A stretch of DNA of 64,000 nucleotides, taken from NCBI GenBank assembly GCA_017084465.1, contig CP070896.1:3957501-4021500 (forward strand), written 5' to 3'. This document shows, one piece after another, positions 30,832 through 40,156 of the stretch. Each line of letters begins with the position of its first letter. The stretch's first letter is position 1. Below the pieces are notes generated by a model. It ran no database searches, was not told the DNA's origin, and worked only from the letters and a program-made list of their open reading frames with translations. A program made the position numbers and the translations under genes. This DNA is from Lacrimispora xylanisolvens (GTDB lineage: Bacteria; Bacillota; Clostridia; Lachnospirales; Lachnospiraceae).

Positions 30832-31276
30832 ATGTCGTATTCCGTATCATTAAATGTGAAGTTGGATTCAAATAATATGCTTTGCTGTAAAGAAATTATT
30901 AACCTTTTATTAAAGACGGATGGAATATTCAAAAAAAATAGTAATATTACATTTTTTACCTTTAAATGATGATGATATGTTTGAGTGGACAACATCAGAA
31001 ACAACATTATGTGATTTTATTAAATTGGTAGATGAAAAAAAGAGTATTTAGAAGAAATAGTTGGGGGGGGTGAAGTTATATTGGGAAGATTCAGATATTG
31101 GTGGACACTTATTGATGTTTAATAATAGTGATTTCTCATTTAATTTAAATATAAATACTAAATATATTGGAGAAAAGGTCAAAATCCCAGATTTTAACTG
31201 GTATGCTGAAAGAATAATTCCGTATTTAAGTCAGGAATATCATATAATAGAGTATAAATTTGAATTTACTTTTTAA
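30832..31276 (+). CDS. Putative immunity protein of module 2 (frameshifted)
   Basis: ATG 30832 behind TAGGAGG gives MSYSVSLNVKLDSNNMLCC; the frame then breaks near 30955 (T run), near 31035 and in the eight-G run near 31063-31070. Joined, the pieces make about 145 residues ending FNWYAERIIPYLSQEYHIIE. Several breaks in a short gene could be real decay, but all lie at homopolymers. Family not recognised. Confidence 0.55.
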
Positions 31277-31340
31277 TATAGAAGAAGTTAAAATGTGTAA
31301 TGTATATTGGCAAGAATAAATTGGTGAAATTTTATGCGGT

Positions 31341-33535
31341 GACCTACACAGACACCTTAAAAAGCCTTGAATTTGGCTGATTTGAGAGTTGCCACAGCCA
31401 CCTAATGGGTGAAATTTTGCCTTATTATAGCCACCTAATAAAAAAAAGCTTTGACCACAAATCCTTAAGCAGTCGGCATTGGCGTCTGCTGTAAATTGGC
31501 AGGAGCGCCGTAAGGTGCACCTGCCTTTAACCTGCATCATTTTCGACCCCATGGTTCATCCCTGCTTTTGTAGCAAAATAGAGTGAAAATATTCCAGTTC
31601 AGGAATTTATAAATGGTTGCGATTATGCGACTTGAGGGATATGAAAAACTGGTCTATATGCGACATTTTTCTGAAAAATCAACCGGAAGACGAACAGGAG
31701 GCAATAGCAATCCAAACAGTTATTAGGTGCAAAGGGAAAATCCATATTTTTCAAATTTGCCCAACGAGGTGCTTTATTGCCTGAATGGCATATATGTTCC
31801 ACCAGTGGTTTTAAAGGCCACACAGGGGTGATATTTTGCGACACAGGGCAAAACGAAAGTGGTCTATTGATTCTGTTCCACCAGAAGCTTAGTCAGATCA
31901 TCTACCCTATGGTTCATGGTGAACCATGAATTTACTTCAAACTGGTTCTATGGTAAAATGGTGCTGCCGGGGGTTACAGGGGGTGAAAACACTTCTTCTG
32001 TAACTCCCCTTTTCTGTTTCTTTTTCTGCCGTTCCTTTCTCCTGAAACTAAATCCAGAAATGACTTGCAATCCATTCCATACAGAGTTAACATCAACAAC
32101 CAATAAAAGAAATAACTTGTCCATCCTCCCATTGGTTTGTTGTAGATTGGCTGTCGCCCCCTTGCGGACTCGCAAAGAGTTAACGCTGTCATCTGAGGTT
32201 GCCGGTACGGGAACTGATCGGTTGGAAACAAGATCTGGAGGGAGAGAATTGCAGAAAAGAGAAAATCTGCTTTATGTAGGGATTGACCTGCATAAGGAAA
32301 GTCATACAGCAGTGATGGTGAATTGCTGGAATGAAAAGTTAGAGGTAGTCGTCATTGAAAACAAGCCCAGTGAATTTAAAAAGCTGGCAGAAAAGGTAAA
32401 CAGAAAGTCCAATCATCTTGGGCTTGAGCCCATTTACGGATTGGAGAATGCATACGGCTACGGCAGAAGTTTAGCTGTCTGGCTGATTGAAAAAGGTTAC
32501 ATTGTAAAAGACATTAATCCTGCCCTGGCTTATGACCAGAGAAAAAGTGCACCTATGCTCCGTAAAAATGATGAGCATGATGCGTATTGTGTTGCAACAG
32601 TTCTGATTAACCAACTGCATACGTTGCCAGATGCAAAGCCAAAAGATAACGAATGGACACTGGCTCAATTAGTAAATCGGAGAGATTTACTGGTGAAAGA
32701 CGGTATTCGCTTTAAGAACGGACTCCATGAGCAGATATCCATAGCTTATCCCAGCTACAGTAAGTTCTTCAGCGAGATAGACGGGAAATGTGCTATGTAT
32801 TTCTGGAGGACCTACCCATCCCCTGTTTATTTGCAGGGAAAAACGGCAGAAGACCTAACAGTCGAATTTAAGGAAATAGCTCGTATTTCCAAGAAAGATA
32901 AAGCAGAATTAATTCTGGATTGCATTCAGAATGATGGAAATACCTTTCGGGAATATCAGGAATCCAGAGATTTTATCACAACAAGTCTGGTACGGGATTT
33001 AGAACACCAGAAAGAAGAATTGGCAGGGCTTGATCAAGAAATCGAGAAAATCCTGCTTAGTTTTGATTATAAACTGACCAGTATGCCGGGGATTGGAACT
33101 TCCGTAGCCAGTAAGCTGATTGCAGAAATCGGAGATATTCGAAGATTTCCCAGTGCAGATAAGCTGGCAAGATTCGCGGGAGTGGCTCCTGTAAAGTTCA
33201 GTTCCGCCGGAAAAGGCAAGGAGCAAAGCTCCAGACAAGGAAACCGCCAGTTGCATGGATTGTTTTATTTCCTGGCAGTAACCATGGTATCGAAGCCAAA
33301 GAACGGAATACCCAATCATCCGGTATTTTATGATTATTACATGCGGAAAATCGGTGAAGGAAAGACAAAGTCTCAAGCGCTGGTCTGTATCATGCGCCGT
33401 TTGGTGAACATTGTGTACGGAATGATGAAAAACAAGACGGAATACCGTGAACCGATTCCAAAAGAGGAACAGTAATTTTTCTATTTAAAAACGGCACAAA
33501 GGCGTGCTATAATTTTTTTAATTGAATACGAAAAT
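31341..33535 (+). mobile_element. IS110-family element, copy 3 (leader type B)
   Basis: The shared body begins at TTTAACCTGC (31525), but the preceding 185 bases are the type B leader (ACCTACACAG ... CACCT, hairpin GCAGTCGG / GTCTGC region, then GGCAGG ... CCTGCC). The left end is less certain than for type A; sequence similar to copy 7 extends some 30 bases further left. Body as in other copies. Confidence 0.75.
32249..33475 (+). CDS. IS110-family recombinase, copy 3 (intact)
   Basis: 408 residues from TTG 32249, behind GGAGGG. Variant NHLGLEPIYGLENAYGYGR and C-terminal PIPKEEQ distinguish it from copy 1. In most of its length it appears near-identical to copy 6. Confidence 0.95.
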   Translation: MQKRENLLYVGIDLHKESHTAVMVNCWNEKLEVVVIENKPSEFKKLAEKVNRKSNHLGLEPIYGLENAYGYGRSLAVWLIEKGYIVKDINPALAYDQRKSAPMLRKNDEHDAYCVATVLINQLHTLPDAKPKDNEWTLAQLVNRRDLLVKDGIRFKNGLHEQISIAYPSYSKFFSEIDGKCAMYFWRTYPSPVYLQGKTAEDLTVEFKEIARISKKDKAELILDCIQNDGNTFREYQESRDFITTSLVRDLEHQKEELAGLDQEIEKILLSFDYKLTSMPGIGTSVASKLIAEIGDIRRFPSADKLARFAGVAPVKFSSAGKGKEQSSRQGNRQLHGLFYFLAVTMVSKPKNGIPNHPVFYDYYMRKIGEGKTKSQALVCIMRRLVNIVYGMMKNKTEYREPIPKEEQ

Positions 33536-33538
33536 TTA

Positions 33539-33580
33539 CCGTTAGTCGGATATCTCAGTACTCCACCTGAGGGGGCGGGT
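33539..33580 (+). repeat. Cassette linker 3
   Basis: CCGTTAGTCGGATATCTCAG ... ending CTGAGGGGGCGGGT; no start codon. Confidence 0.88.
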
Positions 33581-33952
33581 AAGAGTATTAATCCAAATGA
33601 AATTAGGTTTAGCCAGAGTTCTGTAAATGGTGCTGATGATATTATTACAAGTATGAAGAAAGATGGCTGGGTTGGAGATCCAATTGATGTAGTAAAAATG
33701 CCTGATGGAAGCTATACCACCATTGATAATACAAGGGTTGCAGCAGCAAGAGAAGCTGGGATTAATGTTCAGGCTAACGTACATAATTATAACGATCCAT
33801 TGCCAAGTAATTTTGTCAACCGTTTTACGACTCCAAAAGGAGTTCCCTCTACTTGGGGTGAAGCTACAAACTTAAGAATACTTAAACAAAATTCAGCATT
33901 TAGAGGTAATTATCCATCGGGCTCATTTGATATGCCTAAAATGAAAAATTAA
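33542..33952 (+). CDS. Orphan toxin module 3, ParB/Srx-like (no start codon)
   Basis: Open frame of 136 codons in register with the linker (YLSTPPEGAGKSIN), with no start before ATG 33653. The domain has IRFSQSSVNGADDIITSM and IDVVKMPDGSYTTIDNTR followed by AREAGINVQANV, the outline of the ParB/sulfiredoxin-fold domains used as toxins in polymorphic systems. KSIN straight after the junction is shared with the main EndoU effector. Its SUKH immunity gene (35768) is separated by an inserted second IS. Confidence 0.72.
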   Translation, partial: LVGYLSTPPEGAGKSINPNEIRFSQSSVNGADDIITSMKKDGWVGDPIDVVKMPDGSYTTIDNTRVAAAREAGINVQANVHNYNDPLPSNFVNRFTTPKGVPSTWGEATNLRILKQNSAFRGNYPSGSFDMPKMKN

Positions 33953-33989
33953 AGCAATTTGGTAGATAGTCAAGAAGTATTTTGATTTG

Positions 33990-35640
33990 TTTTTCATACA
34001 GAAAGGTAACTTTAATAGACCTACGGCTTTCATAACAAAAAACGTAGATTAGGAATGAGATATGGATTACCTACTCTTTTCCGGAGAGTAGAGTTGGCCC
34101 TTGTCCAGCAGACCATAGAGCAGACGTATAAATTTACGGGAAGTCAACGCGAGTGCACGTTTGTGCTGATGGTTTCTTGTTTCAGCATATTTCTTATGAT
34201 AAAAGCGTTCATATTCAGGACAGTGTCTTATAACACTTCCAGTTGCTTCAATGATGTAATACCGTAGGTAACGGTTGCCAGCCTTACTCATATGTTTGTC
34301 TTCTGATTCAAAATCGCCTGAATCATTATCGTTCCAAACAATACCGCAGTATTTTGCGAGTGAGTCAGCACTTTGAAAAAAACTTTAGCAGAACCAATTT
34401 CAGCAAGAATTGCAGCAGAGTAAACCTTGCCAATTCCAGGAATAGAATTAAGCACTGTATATTCCTCGGGATTTAACCCTTGCACAGTTTGAAGGATTGC
34501 TTTATCAATTGCTTTTAATTCCTTCTCAAAAGAGCTGATGCAGTTAAATGAGGAAGCAATTGATATCGTAAGCGGCTCATATAGGCATTTATCCAGCCTG
34601 TATGAATTACGAGCTGCAGCCTGTATTATCTTAGCTGTTTCTTCGGGATCAGCGATGCGCCCTTTGCTTTTAGAGCTAATGAATGCAACAAGGTCTTCAA
34701 TAGAGGAATTTACTATGTCCTCATTTGTTGTGAACTCTGTAAGAATAGCCTCGGCTGTAGCACCATATTTATTTGAAAAAAAGGATGCTCTCCATTGCGT
34801 AATAAGGCATACTCACTGAACTTCAGAAAGATGTTATTTAGCATGTATGTTTTCTCTCTGGCAATACATTCAGTGATGTGCATACGATGTCTGGTAAGGC
34901 GCTGTAAGGCAAGGTATTGGGAACCACGCCAAGGCTTGCTGCTGATACGCCCTACACGGGCAAAGTCAGCGATAACAAAGGAATCAATGCCATCATTTTT
35001 TTTCCAATATCATTGAAGGATTTCTTGTAATTTTTTCACTTCCTTCGGATTGAGGCAATAAACACGGACAGAAAAGGAGTTAAAAGTTCACTGGAAGAAA
35101 GGAAATTGGCCAGATGAACTCCATAAAATCCAGTTGATTCCATTCCGATTACAACGTATTTGAACTGATGATTTGCAGTAAGGACATCAACAATCAGACT
35201 TTCAAGAAGAACTGCACCTTCCTGAGTATTTTCAACAGGTTTCATTTTTATAAAGAACTGCTGATTAAAATCAAGTGCAGAAATAACATGAATACGGGAT
35301 GCAATATCAATCCCAACAAAAAGCGTTGAGAGGTAATCGATTTTTTCTTTCACGGATAGTCACCACCTTTCATAGCAGAATAAAAAGAATGTAATCATGG
35401 CTTGTCCCAGATCACTACACCGGCCTAACCCTCGCGTTATTAGCATTCTCCGGTAAGAAATACCCTGCTGGTGGCTAGATACCGGGATGCAGCATTTGTG
35501 TAATAAGTCTTAGCGTAGTATTAGGGCTGCAAGCTTTTTTTTTGGCAATAACAAAATGTTTTGCTGGAGTATTAGAGCAGTGACCACAGCTACAGTTCTT
35601 GTAAACTTAATTGTAACATCTGGGACCATGACTATAAAGC
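33990..35640 (-). mobile_element. Second, unrelated IS110-family element inserted in module 3
   Basis: A different IS110-family member in inverse orientation, lying between toxin module 3 and its SUKH gene. Ends are approximate. Upstream of its recombinase (35354-35640) is a roughly 285-base non-coding, GC-richer stretch with several short inverted repeats, in the position of an IS110 bridge-RNA leader. Confidence 0.65.
34067..35353 (-). pseudogene. Second-type IS110 recombinase, several frame breaks
   Basis: Reads from ATG 35353 as YLSTLFVGIDIASRIHVISA and VVIGMESTGFYGVHLANFL (DEDD part), then in other frames GLNPEEYTVLNSIPGIGKVY and finally HMSKAGNRYLRYYIIEATGS ... LALTSRKFIRLLYGLLDKGQ. 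The full-length protein (about 420 residues) is present but broken at least three times. Some breaks are at homopolymers; whether it is active cannot be told. Related to clostridial IS110/IS1111 recombinases and clearly distinct from the nine-copy element. Confidence 0.8.
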
Positions 35641-35767
35641 AACTTATTAACAATGTAGGTATGACAAGATGACCAACAATTCATCTAATACCTATATCAT
35701 TAGAAAAAATAAGTCTATAGCCTCTATGATTGAGGTCTATATACTTATAATACGAGGAGTATTAAAA

Positions 35768-36118
35768 ATGTTAGAAAAATTAAAAGAATATGAGAATTTA
35801 CTTGGTTATAAATACCCTGATGCATATCTAAAGGTTGTTGAACTTAAATTACTTGATTTTGACAACTGGTTTTTAATGAGCTTCGAGCAATTGGTGGACC
35901 GAAGGGAGGAACTAATTAAAAGATACCCCGATAGAAATCTGGTTCCTTTTGCTGGAAGATACGATAGCGATGACATTGCATGTTTTGAAATAGATTTTGG
36001 CGAAAAAGTATTTATTGTTCACGATTATGCGACTGAAGGATTTGAAAGAAGACAAGAATTTGATGACTTTTGGTCGTGGTTTATTAGCGCTATTAAAGAA
36101 CTCATTGGAATAGAGTAA
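35768..36118 (+). CDS. SUKH (SMI1/KNR4) family immunity protein
   Basis: 116 residues. YENLLGYKYPDAYLKVVEL and NLVPFAGRYDSDDIACFEID and WFISAIKEL match the SUKH superfamily, the commonest immunity fold of nuclease toxins. GAGGAG precedes ATG 35768; longer upstream readings lack a site. By order it belongs to toxin module 3, from which it was parted by the inserted IS. The kptA-like gene starts 13 bases later. Confidence 0.82.
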   Translation: MLEKLKEYENLLGYKYPDAYLKVVELKLLDFDNWFLMSFEQLVDRREELIKRYPDRNLVPFAGRYDSDDIACFEIDFGEKVFIVHDYATEGFERRQEFDDFWSWFISAIKELIGIE

Positions 36119-36130
36119 GGAAGTGAAATC

Positions 36131-36670
36131 ATGAATTATTCAGAATTAAGTAAGGAAGTATCTTATGCTTTACGTCATGCACCATGGGAGTATGAACTGG
36201 AGATGGATGAAAACGGTGGTGTACCACTAGAGCAATTATTAGCTTCTTTACACCTATCTTCAAAATGGGAACATCTTACTGAGAAAGATTTAATGGTAAT
36301 GATTGAAATATCAGAAAAAAAGCGACATGAAATTTATGATGGTAAAATCAAAGCATTTTATGGACATTCTATACCTATGAAAATTATTAAAGAAGAAAAG
36401 ATGCCCCCAGAATTTTTATACCATGGAACAGCAAGAAGATTTCTAAATTCTATTAAGGAAAATGGCTTATTACCCCAAAGTAGGCAGTATGTTCATTTAT
36501 CACAAGACATTGAAACGGCTGAGACAGTAGGGAAAAGGCATGATAATAAGCCATGTATTTTAATAATTAATTCCTTAAAAGCTTGGAATGATGGAATAAA
36601 GTTTTATTATGGTAATGATAAAGTATGGTTAGCAGATATGGTACCTTACAAGTACGTTTTAGTAAAATAA
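36131..36670 (+). CDS. kptA: RNA 2'-phosphotransferase (KptA/Tpt1), copy 1
   Basis: A 179-residue KptA. Landmarks: LRHAPWEYELEMDENGGVPL (the essential Arg-His pair), AFYGHSIPMK, FLYHGTARRFLNSI and LLPQSRQYVHLSQDIETAE. KptA uses NAD+ to remove a 2'-phosphate from RNA, releasing ADP-ribose 1''-2''-cyclic phosphate. Before AFYGHS this copy has Lys (GKIK) where copy 2 and most relatives have Arg. It occupies an immunity-gene position in the array. Near-identical gene at 43458. Confidence 0.88.
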   Translation: MNYSELSKEVSYALRHAPWEYELEMDENGGVPLEQLLASLHLSSKWEHLTEKDLMVMIEISEKKRHEIYDGKIKAFYGHSIPMKIIKEEKMPPEFLYHGTARRFLNSIKENGLLPQSRQYVHLSQDIETAETVGKRHDNKPCILIINSLKAWNDGIKFYYGNDKVWLADMVPYKYVLVK

Positions 36671-36711
36671 CAAAATGGTTAGATGACTATAGGCGTTGTT
36701 CATAACCCCGT

Positions 36712-38863
36712 AAATCTTTCACATGAATGGGCATTTCCTGCAAGTGTGACCCCGGTTACGACCCCAATGCCGAATATCCGACCCCTATGATAAGTCCTCT
36801 CAGCCCGCATTGCGGGCTGATGTTAGCTGAGTCGGGGAAGTTTTAACCCCGGCTCTTTAACCTGCATCATTTTCGACCCCATGGTTCATCCCTACTTTTG
36901 AAGCAAAATAAGGCGAGAATTTACTAGTTAAGGAATTTATAAATGGTTGCGATTGTGCGACTTGAGGGATATGAAAAACTGGTCTATATGCGACATTTTT
37001 CTGAAAGAGCAACCGGAAGACGAACAGGAGGCAATAGCAATCCAAACAGTTATCAGGTGCAAAGTTAAAATCTATGTTTTTCAAATTTGCCCAACGAGGT
37101 GTTTAATTGCCTGAATGGCATACATGTTCCACCATCGGTTTTAAAGGTCATACAGGGGCAGTATTTTGCGATACAGGGCGAACAAAAAGTGGTATATTAA
37201 TTCTATTTCACCAGAAGCTTAGTCAGATCATCTACCCTATGGTTCATGGTGAACTATGAATTTACAGGAAATTGGTTCTATGGTAAAATGATGCTGCCGG
37301 GGGTTACAGGGGGTGAAAACACTTCTTCTGTAACTCCCTTTTCTGTTTCTTTTTCTGCCGTTCCTTTCTCCTGAAAATAAATCCAGAAATGACTTGCAAT
37401 CCATTCCATACAGAGTTAACATCAACAACCAATAAAAGAAATAACTTGTTCTTCCACCTATTGGTTTGTTGTAGATAGGCTGTCGCCCCCTTGCGGACTC
37501 ATAAAGAGTTAACGCTGTCATCTGAGGTTGCCGGTACGGGAACTGATCGGTTGGAAACAAGATCTGGAGGGAGAGAATTGCAGAAAAGAGAAAATCTGCT
37601 TTATGTGGGGATTGACCTGCATAAGGAAAGTCATACCGCAGTGATGGTGAATTGCTGGAATGAAAAGTTAGAAGTAGTCGTCATAGAAAACAAGCCCAGT
37701 GAATTTAGAAAGCTGGCAGAAAAGGTAAACAGAAAATCCAATCACCTTGGGCTTGAACCCATTTACGGATTGGAGAATGCATACGGCTACGGCAGAAGTT
37801 TAGCTGTCTGGCTGATTGAAAAAGGTTACATTGTAAAAGACATTAATCCTGCCCTGGCATATGACCAGAGAAAAAGTGCACCTATGCTCCGTAAAAATGA
37901 TGAGCATGATGCGTATTGTGTGGCAACGGTTCTGATTAACCAATTGCATACCTTGCCTGATGCAAAGCCAAAAGATAACGAATGGACACTGGCGCAGTTG
38001 GTGAATCGGAGAGATTTACTGGTGAAAGACGGTATCCGTTTTAAAAATGGACTTCATGAGCAGATATCTATGGCATATCCCAGCTACAGTAAGTTCTTCA
38101 GCGAGATAGACGGGAAATGTGCTATGTATTTCTGGAGGACCTATCCATCCCCTGTTCATTTGCAGGGAAAGACAGCAGAAGACCTAACAATCGAATTTAA
38201 GGAAATATCCCGTATTGCCAAGAAAGACAAATCGGAGTTGATTCTGGACTGTGTTCAGAATGATGGAAATACCTTTCGGGAATATCAGGAATCCAGAGAT
38301 TTTATTACAACAAGTTTGGTACGGGATCTGGAACATCAAAAAAGAAGAATTAGCAGGGCTTGACCAAGAAATCGAGAAAATCCTGCTTAGTTTTGATTAT
38401 AAACTGACCAGTATGCCCGGAATTGGAACTTCCATAGCCAGTAAGCTTATCGCAGAAATCGGAGATATCCGAAGATTTGCCAGTGCAGATAAGCTGGCAA
38501 GATTTGCGGGAGTAGCTCCTGTAAAGTTCAGTTCTGCCGGGAAAGGCAAGGAGCAAAGTTCCAGACAGGGAAACCGCCAGTTACATGGACTGTTTTATTT
38601 CCTGGCGGTAACAATGGTTTCCAAGCCAAAGAACGGAATACCCAATCACCCGGTATTTTATGACTATTACTTGAGAAAAATCGGCGAAGGAAAGACAAAG
38701 TCTCAAGCGCTAGTCTGTATCATGCGCCGTTTGGTGAACATTGTGTATGGAATGATGAAAAACAAGACGGAATACCGTGAACCGATTCGAGAAGAACAGT
38801 AATTTTTCTATTTAAAAACAGCACAAAGACGTGCTATAATTTTTTTAATTGAATACGAAAATT
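36712..38863 (+). mobile_element. IS110-family element, copy 4 (leader type A)
   Basis: Left flank GGCGTTGTTC follows kptA copy 1 by about 30 bases. Type A leader with the perfect CAGCCCGC-ATT-GCGGGCTG hairpin; shared body from 36856. Confidence 0.8.
37578..38802 (+). CDS. IS110-family recombinase, copy 4 (frameshifted in this sequence)
   Basis: TTG 37578. One surplus A in the run near 38340 splits the frame after LVRDLEHQK; otherwise it aligns through PIREEQ. Probably intact after correction. Single-residue variants include FRKLAEKV and RRFASADK. Confidence 0.88.
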
Positions 38864-38865
38864 CA

Positions 38866-38907
38866 CCGTTCGTCGCATACCTCAGTACTCCACCTGAGGG
38901 GACGGGG
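38866..38907 (+). repeat. Cassette linker 4
   Basis: CCGTTCGTCGCATACCTCAG ... ending CTGAGGGGACGGGG; no start codon. Confidence 0.88.
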
Positions 38908-39366
38908 AAGATAAAATATGATATTAACGGAAAGTATACGGGCGGAAGAACTCAGAATGAATTAAATGCACTTGAATACGACCCAGCCAAAAAAGCTATA
39001 ACTAATGGCTCTAAGAACGAAGCTAAGATAGGACTTGATTTAGAGGAAAAAGGTATTATTAGACAATTAGAAAGAAGTCCAGATCCTAAAGCTGAATTTA
39101 TCGATTCTATAACAGGAAAAAAATATGATGTTAAAAGTTTTGAATCGACTCCGATGGGTTCAGATGGAGTTCCTATAACATCGCCTAGAAAAGGTGCCTT
39201 TAAGGCTGAAAATGCGATGAAAAATATAGTAAAAGAGTTTGAAAGAAATGGTAATGATATTGTTATTATTGATAAGTCAAAATTATTACCAGAACATGTA
39301 AATGAGTTAACGAATGCCATAGAAGGGGCTGGACTATCCGATAAAATAATTTGGTGGCCGGAGTGA
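38869..39366 (+). CDS. Orphan toxin module 4, CdiA-CT-like nuclease (no start codon)
   Basis: Open frame of 165 codons in register with the linker (FVAYLSTPPEGTGKIKYD) and lacking a start until ATG 39154. The domain reads GSKNEAKIGLDLEEKGIIRQ, FIDSITGKKYDVKSFES, and VKEFERNGNDIVIIDKS. Glu in the first helix, Asp, then D-x-K fit a PD-(D/E)xK nuclease of contact-dependent toxin type. Followed by a pentapeptide-repeat gene. Confidence 0.7.
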   Translation, partial: FVAYLSTPPEGTGKIKYDINGKYTGGRTQNELNALEYDPAKKAITNGSKNEAKIGLDLEEKGIIRQLERSPDPKAEFIDSITGKKYDVKSFESTPMGSDGVPITSPRKGAFKAENAMKNIVKEFERNGNDIVIIDKSKLLPEHVNELTNAIEGAGLSDKIIWWPE

Positions 39367-39370
39367 TAAT

Positions 39371-39999
39371 ATGAAAAGATTAATCAGACACAGTTAAATA
39401 TTTTTATTCAAAATCATAATTTATATCTTAATACAATTTCAGATCAAAATAAAAAGGGAGAAAGATTGATACTTGATGAGATTGATTTCACTGACAATGA
39501 TTTGTCAAATTTAGATTTTGTAGAAACATATATCACGAGCTCTCTTTTTAATGGTAATGTGTTTAAGAATACTAATTTTGGAGGCGCAGAATTGTATGAT
39601 TGTTTTTTTAAAGATATTGAATTCGAAAATTGTAATTTTGGTAAAACAACTTTCAATTATACTAAATTTTTAAGTTCTAAATTCATAAATTGCAACTTGA
39701 TTGATTTAGAAACTTTAGAAACTCAATTTGAAGAATTATTATTTGAAAATTGTTTTATAAACAGTGCTTTCTCGAATTGTATTGTAAAAGACGTTGATTT
39801 TAAAGATTGTACTTTTGCTTCTACAGAATTTTGGCAATGTATTATTGAGAGCTTGAAGTTTTTCATGAAGAAGAAAGATTTAGATATAATAAAGCTCATT
39901 AAAGAAATAAATACTGGAACTATTGAAAGACCTACTTTTATAAAAGATCAAGAGGCAGTCGAATATTTTAAAAGTAGATGTATAATGTATAATATTTAG
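39371..39999 (+). CDS. Pentapeptide-repeat putative immunity protein of module 4 (frameshifted)
   Basis: About 209 residues. Starting at ATG 39371 and adding one A near 39382 gives MKRLNQTQLNIFIQNHNLYL, joining the repeat region DFTDNDLSNLDFVETYI, NTNFGGAELYDCFF, FENCNFGKTTFNYT and FKDCTFASTEFWQC. The N-terminal helix before the beta-helix is typical for this immunity class. Right-handed beta-helices of this type mimic nucleic acid, which fits a nuclease toxin as partner (inference). Confidence 0.75.
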
Positions 40000-40005
40000 T
40001 TTTTT

Positions 40006-40040
40006 ATGGACTTGTGTCAATAATGTGGACACAAGTCCAT
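40006..40040 (+). terminator. Hairpin after the pentapeptide immunity gene
   Basis: Perfect 13-base stem ATGGACTTGTGTC / GACACAAGTCCAT with a nine-base loop. Downstream T tract is weak. Related to the hairpin at 24905. Confidence 0.6.
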
Positions 40041-40156
40041 GTATAATAATTTATTAATAAATTTAATAACCTTTATTCAGTCCATGAATCCATGCTGATA
40101 AAGAGAACTTTCTTCCAAAGCAAGTTGTTTTATTAGTGAGTCAAATTTTATTCTAA

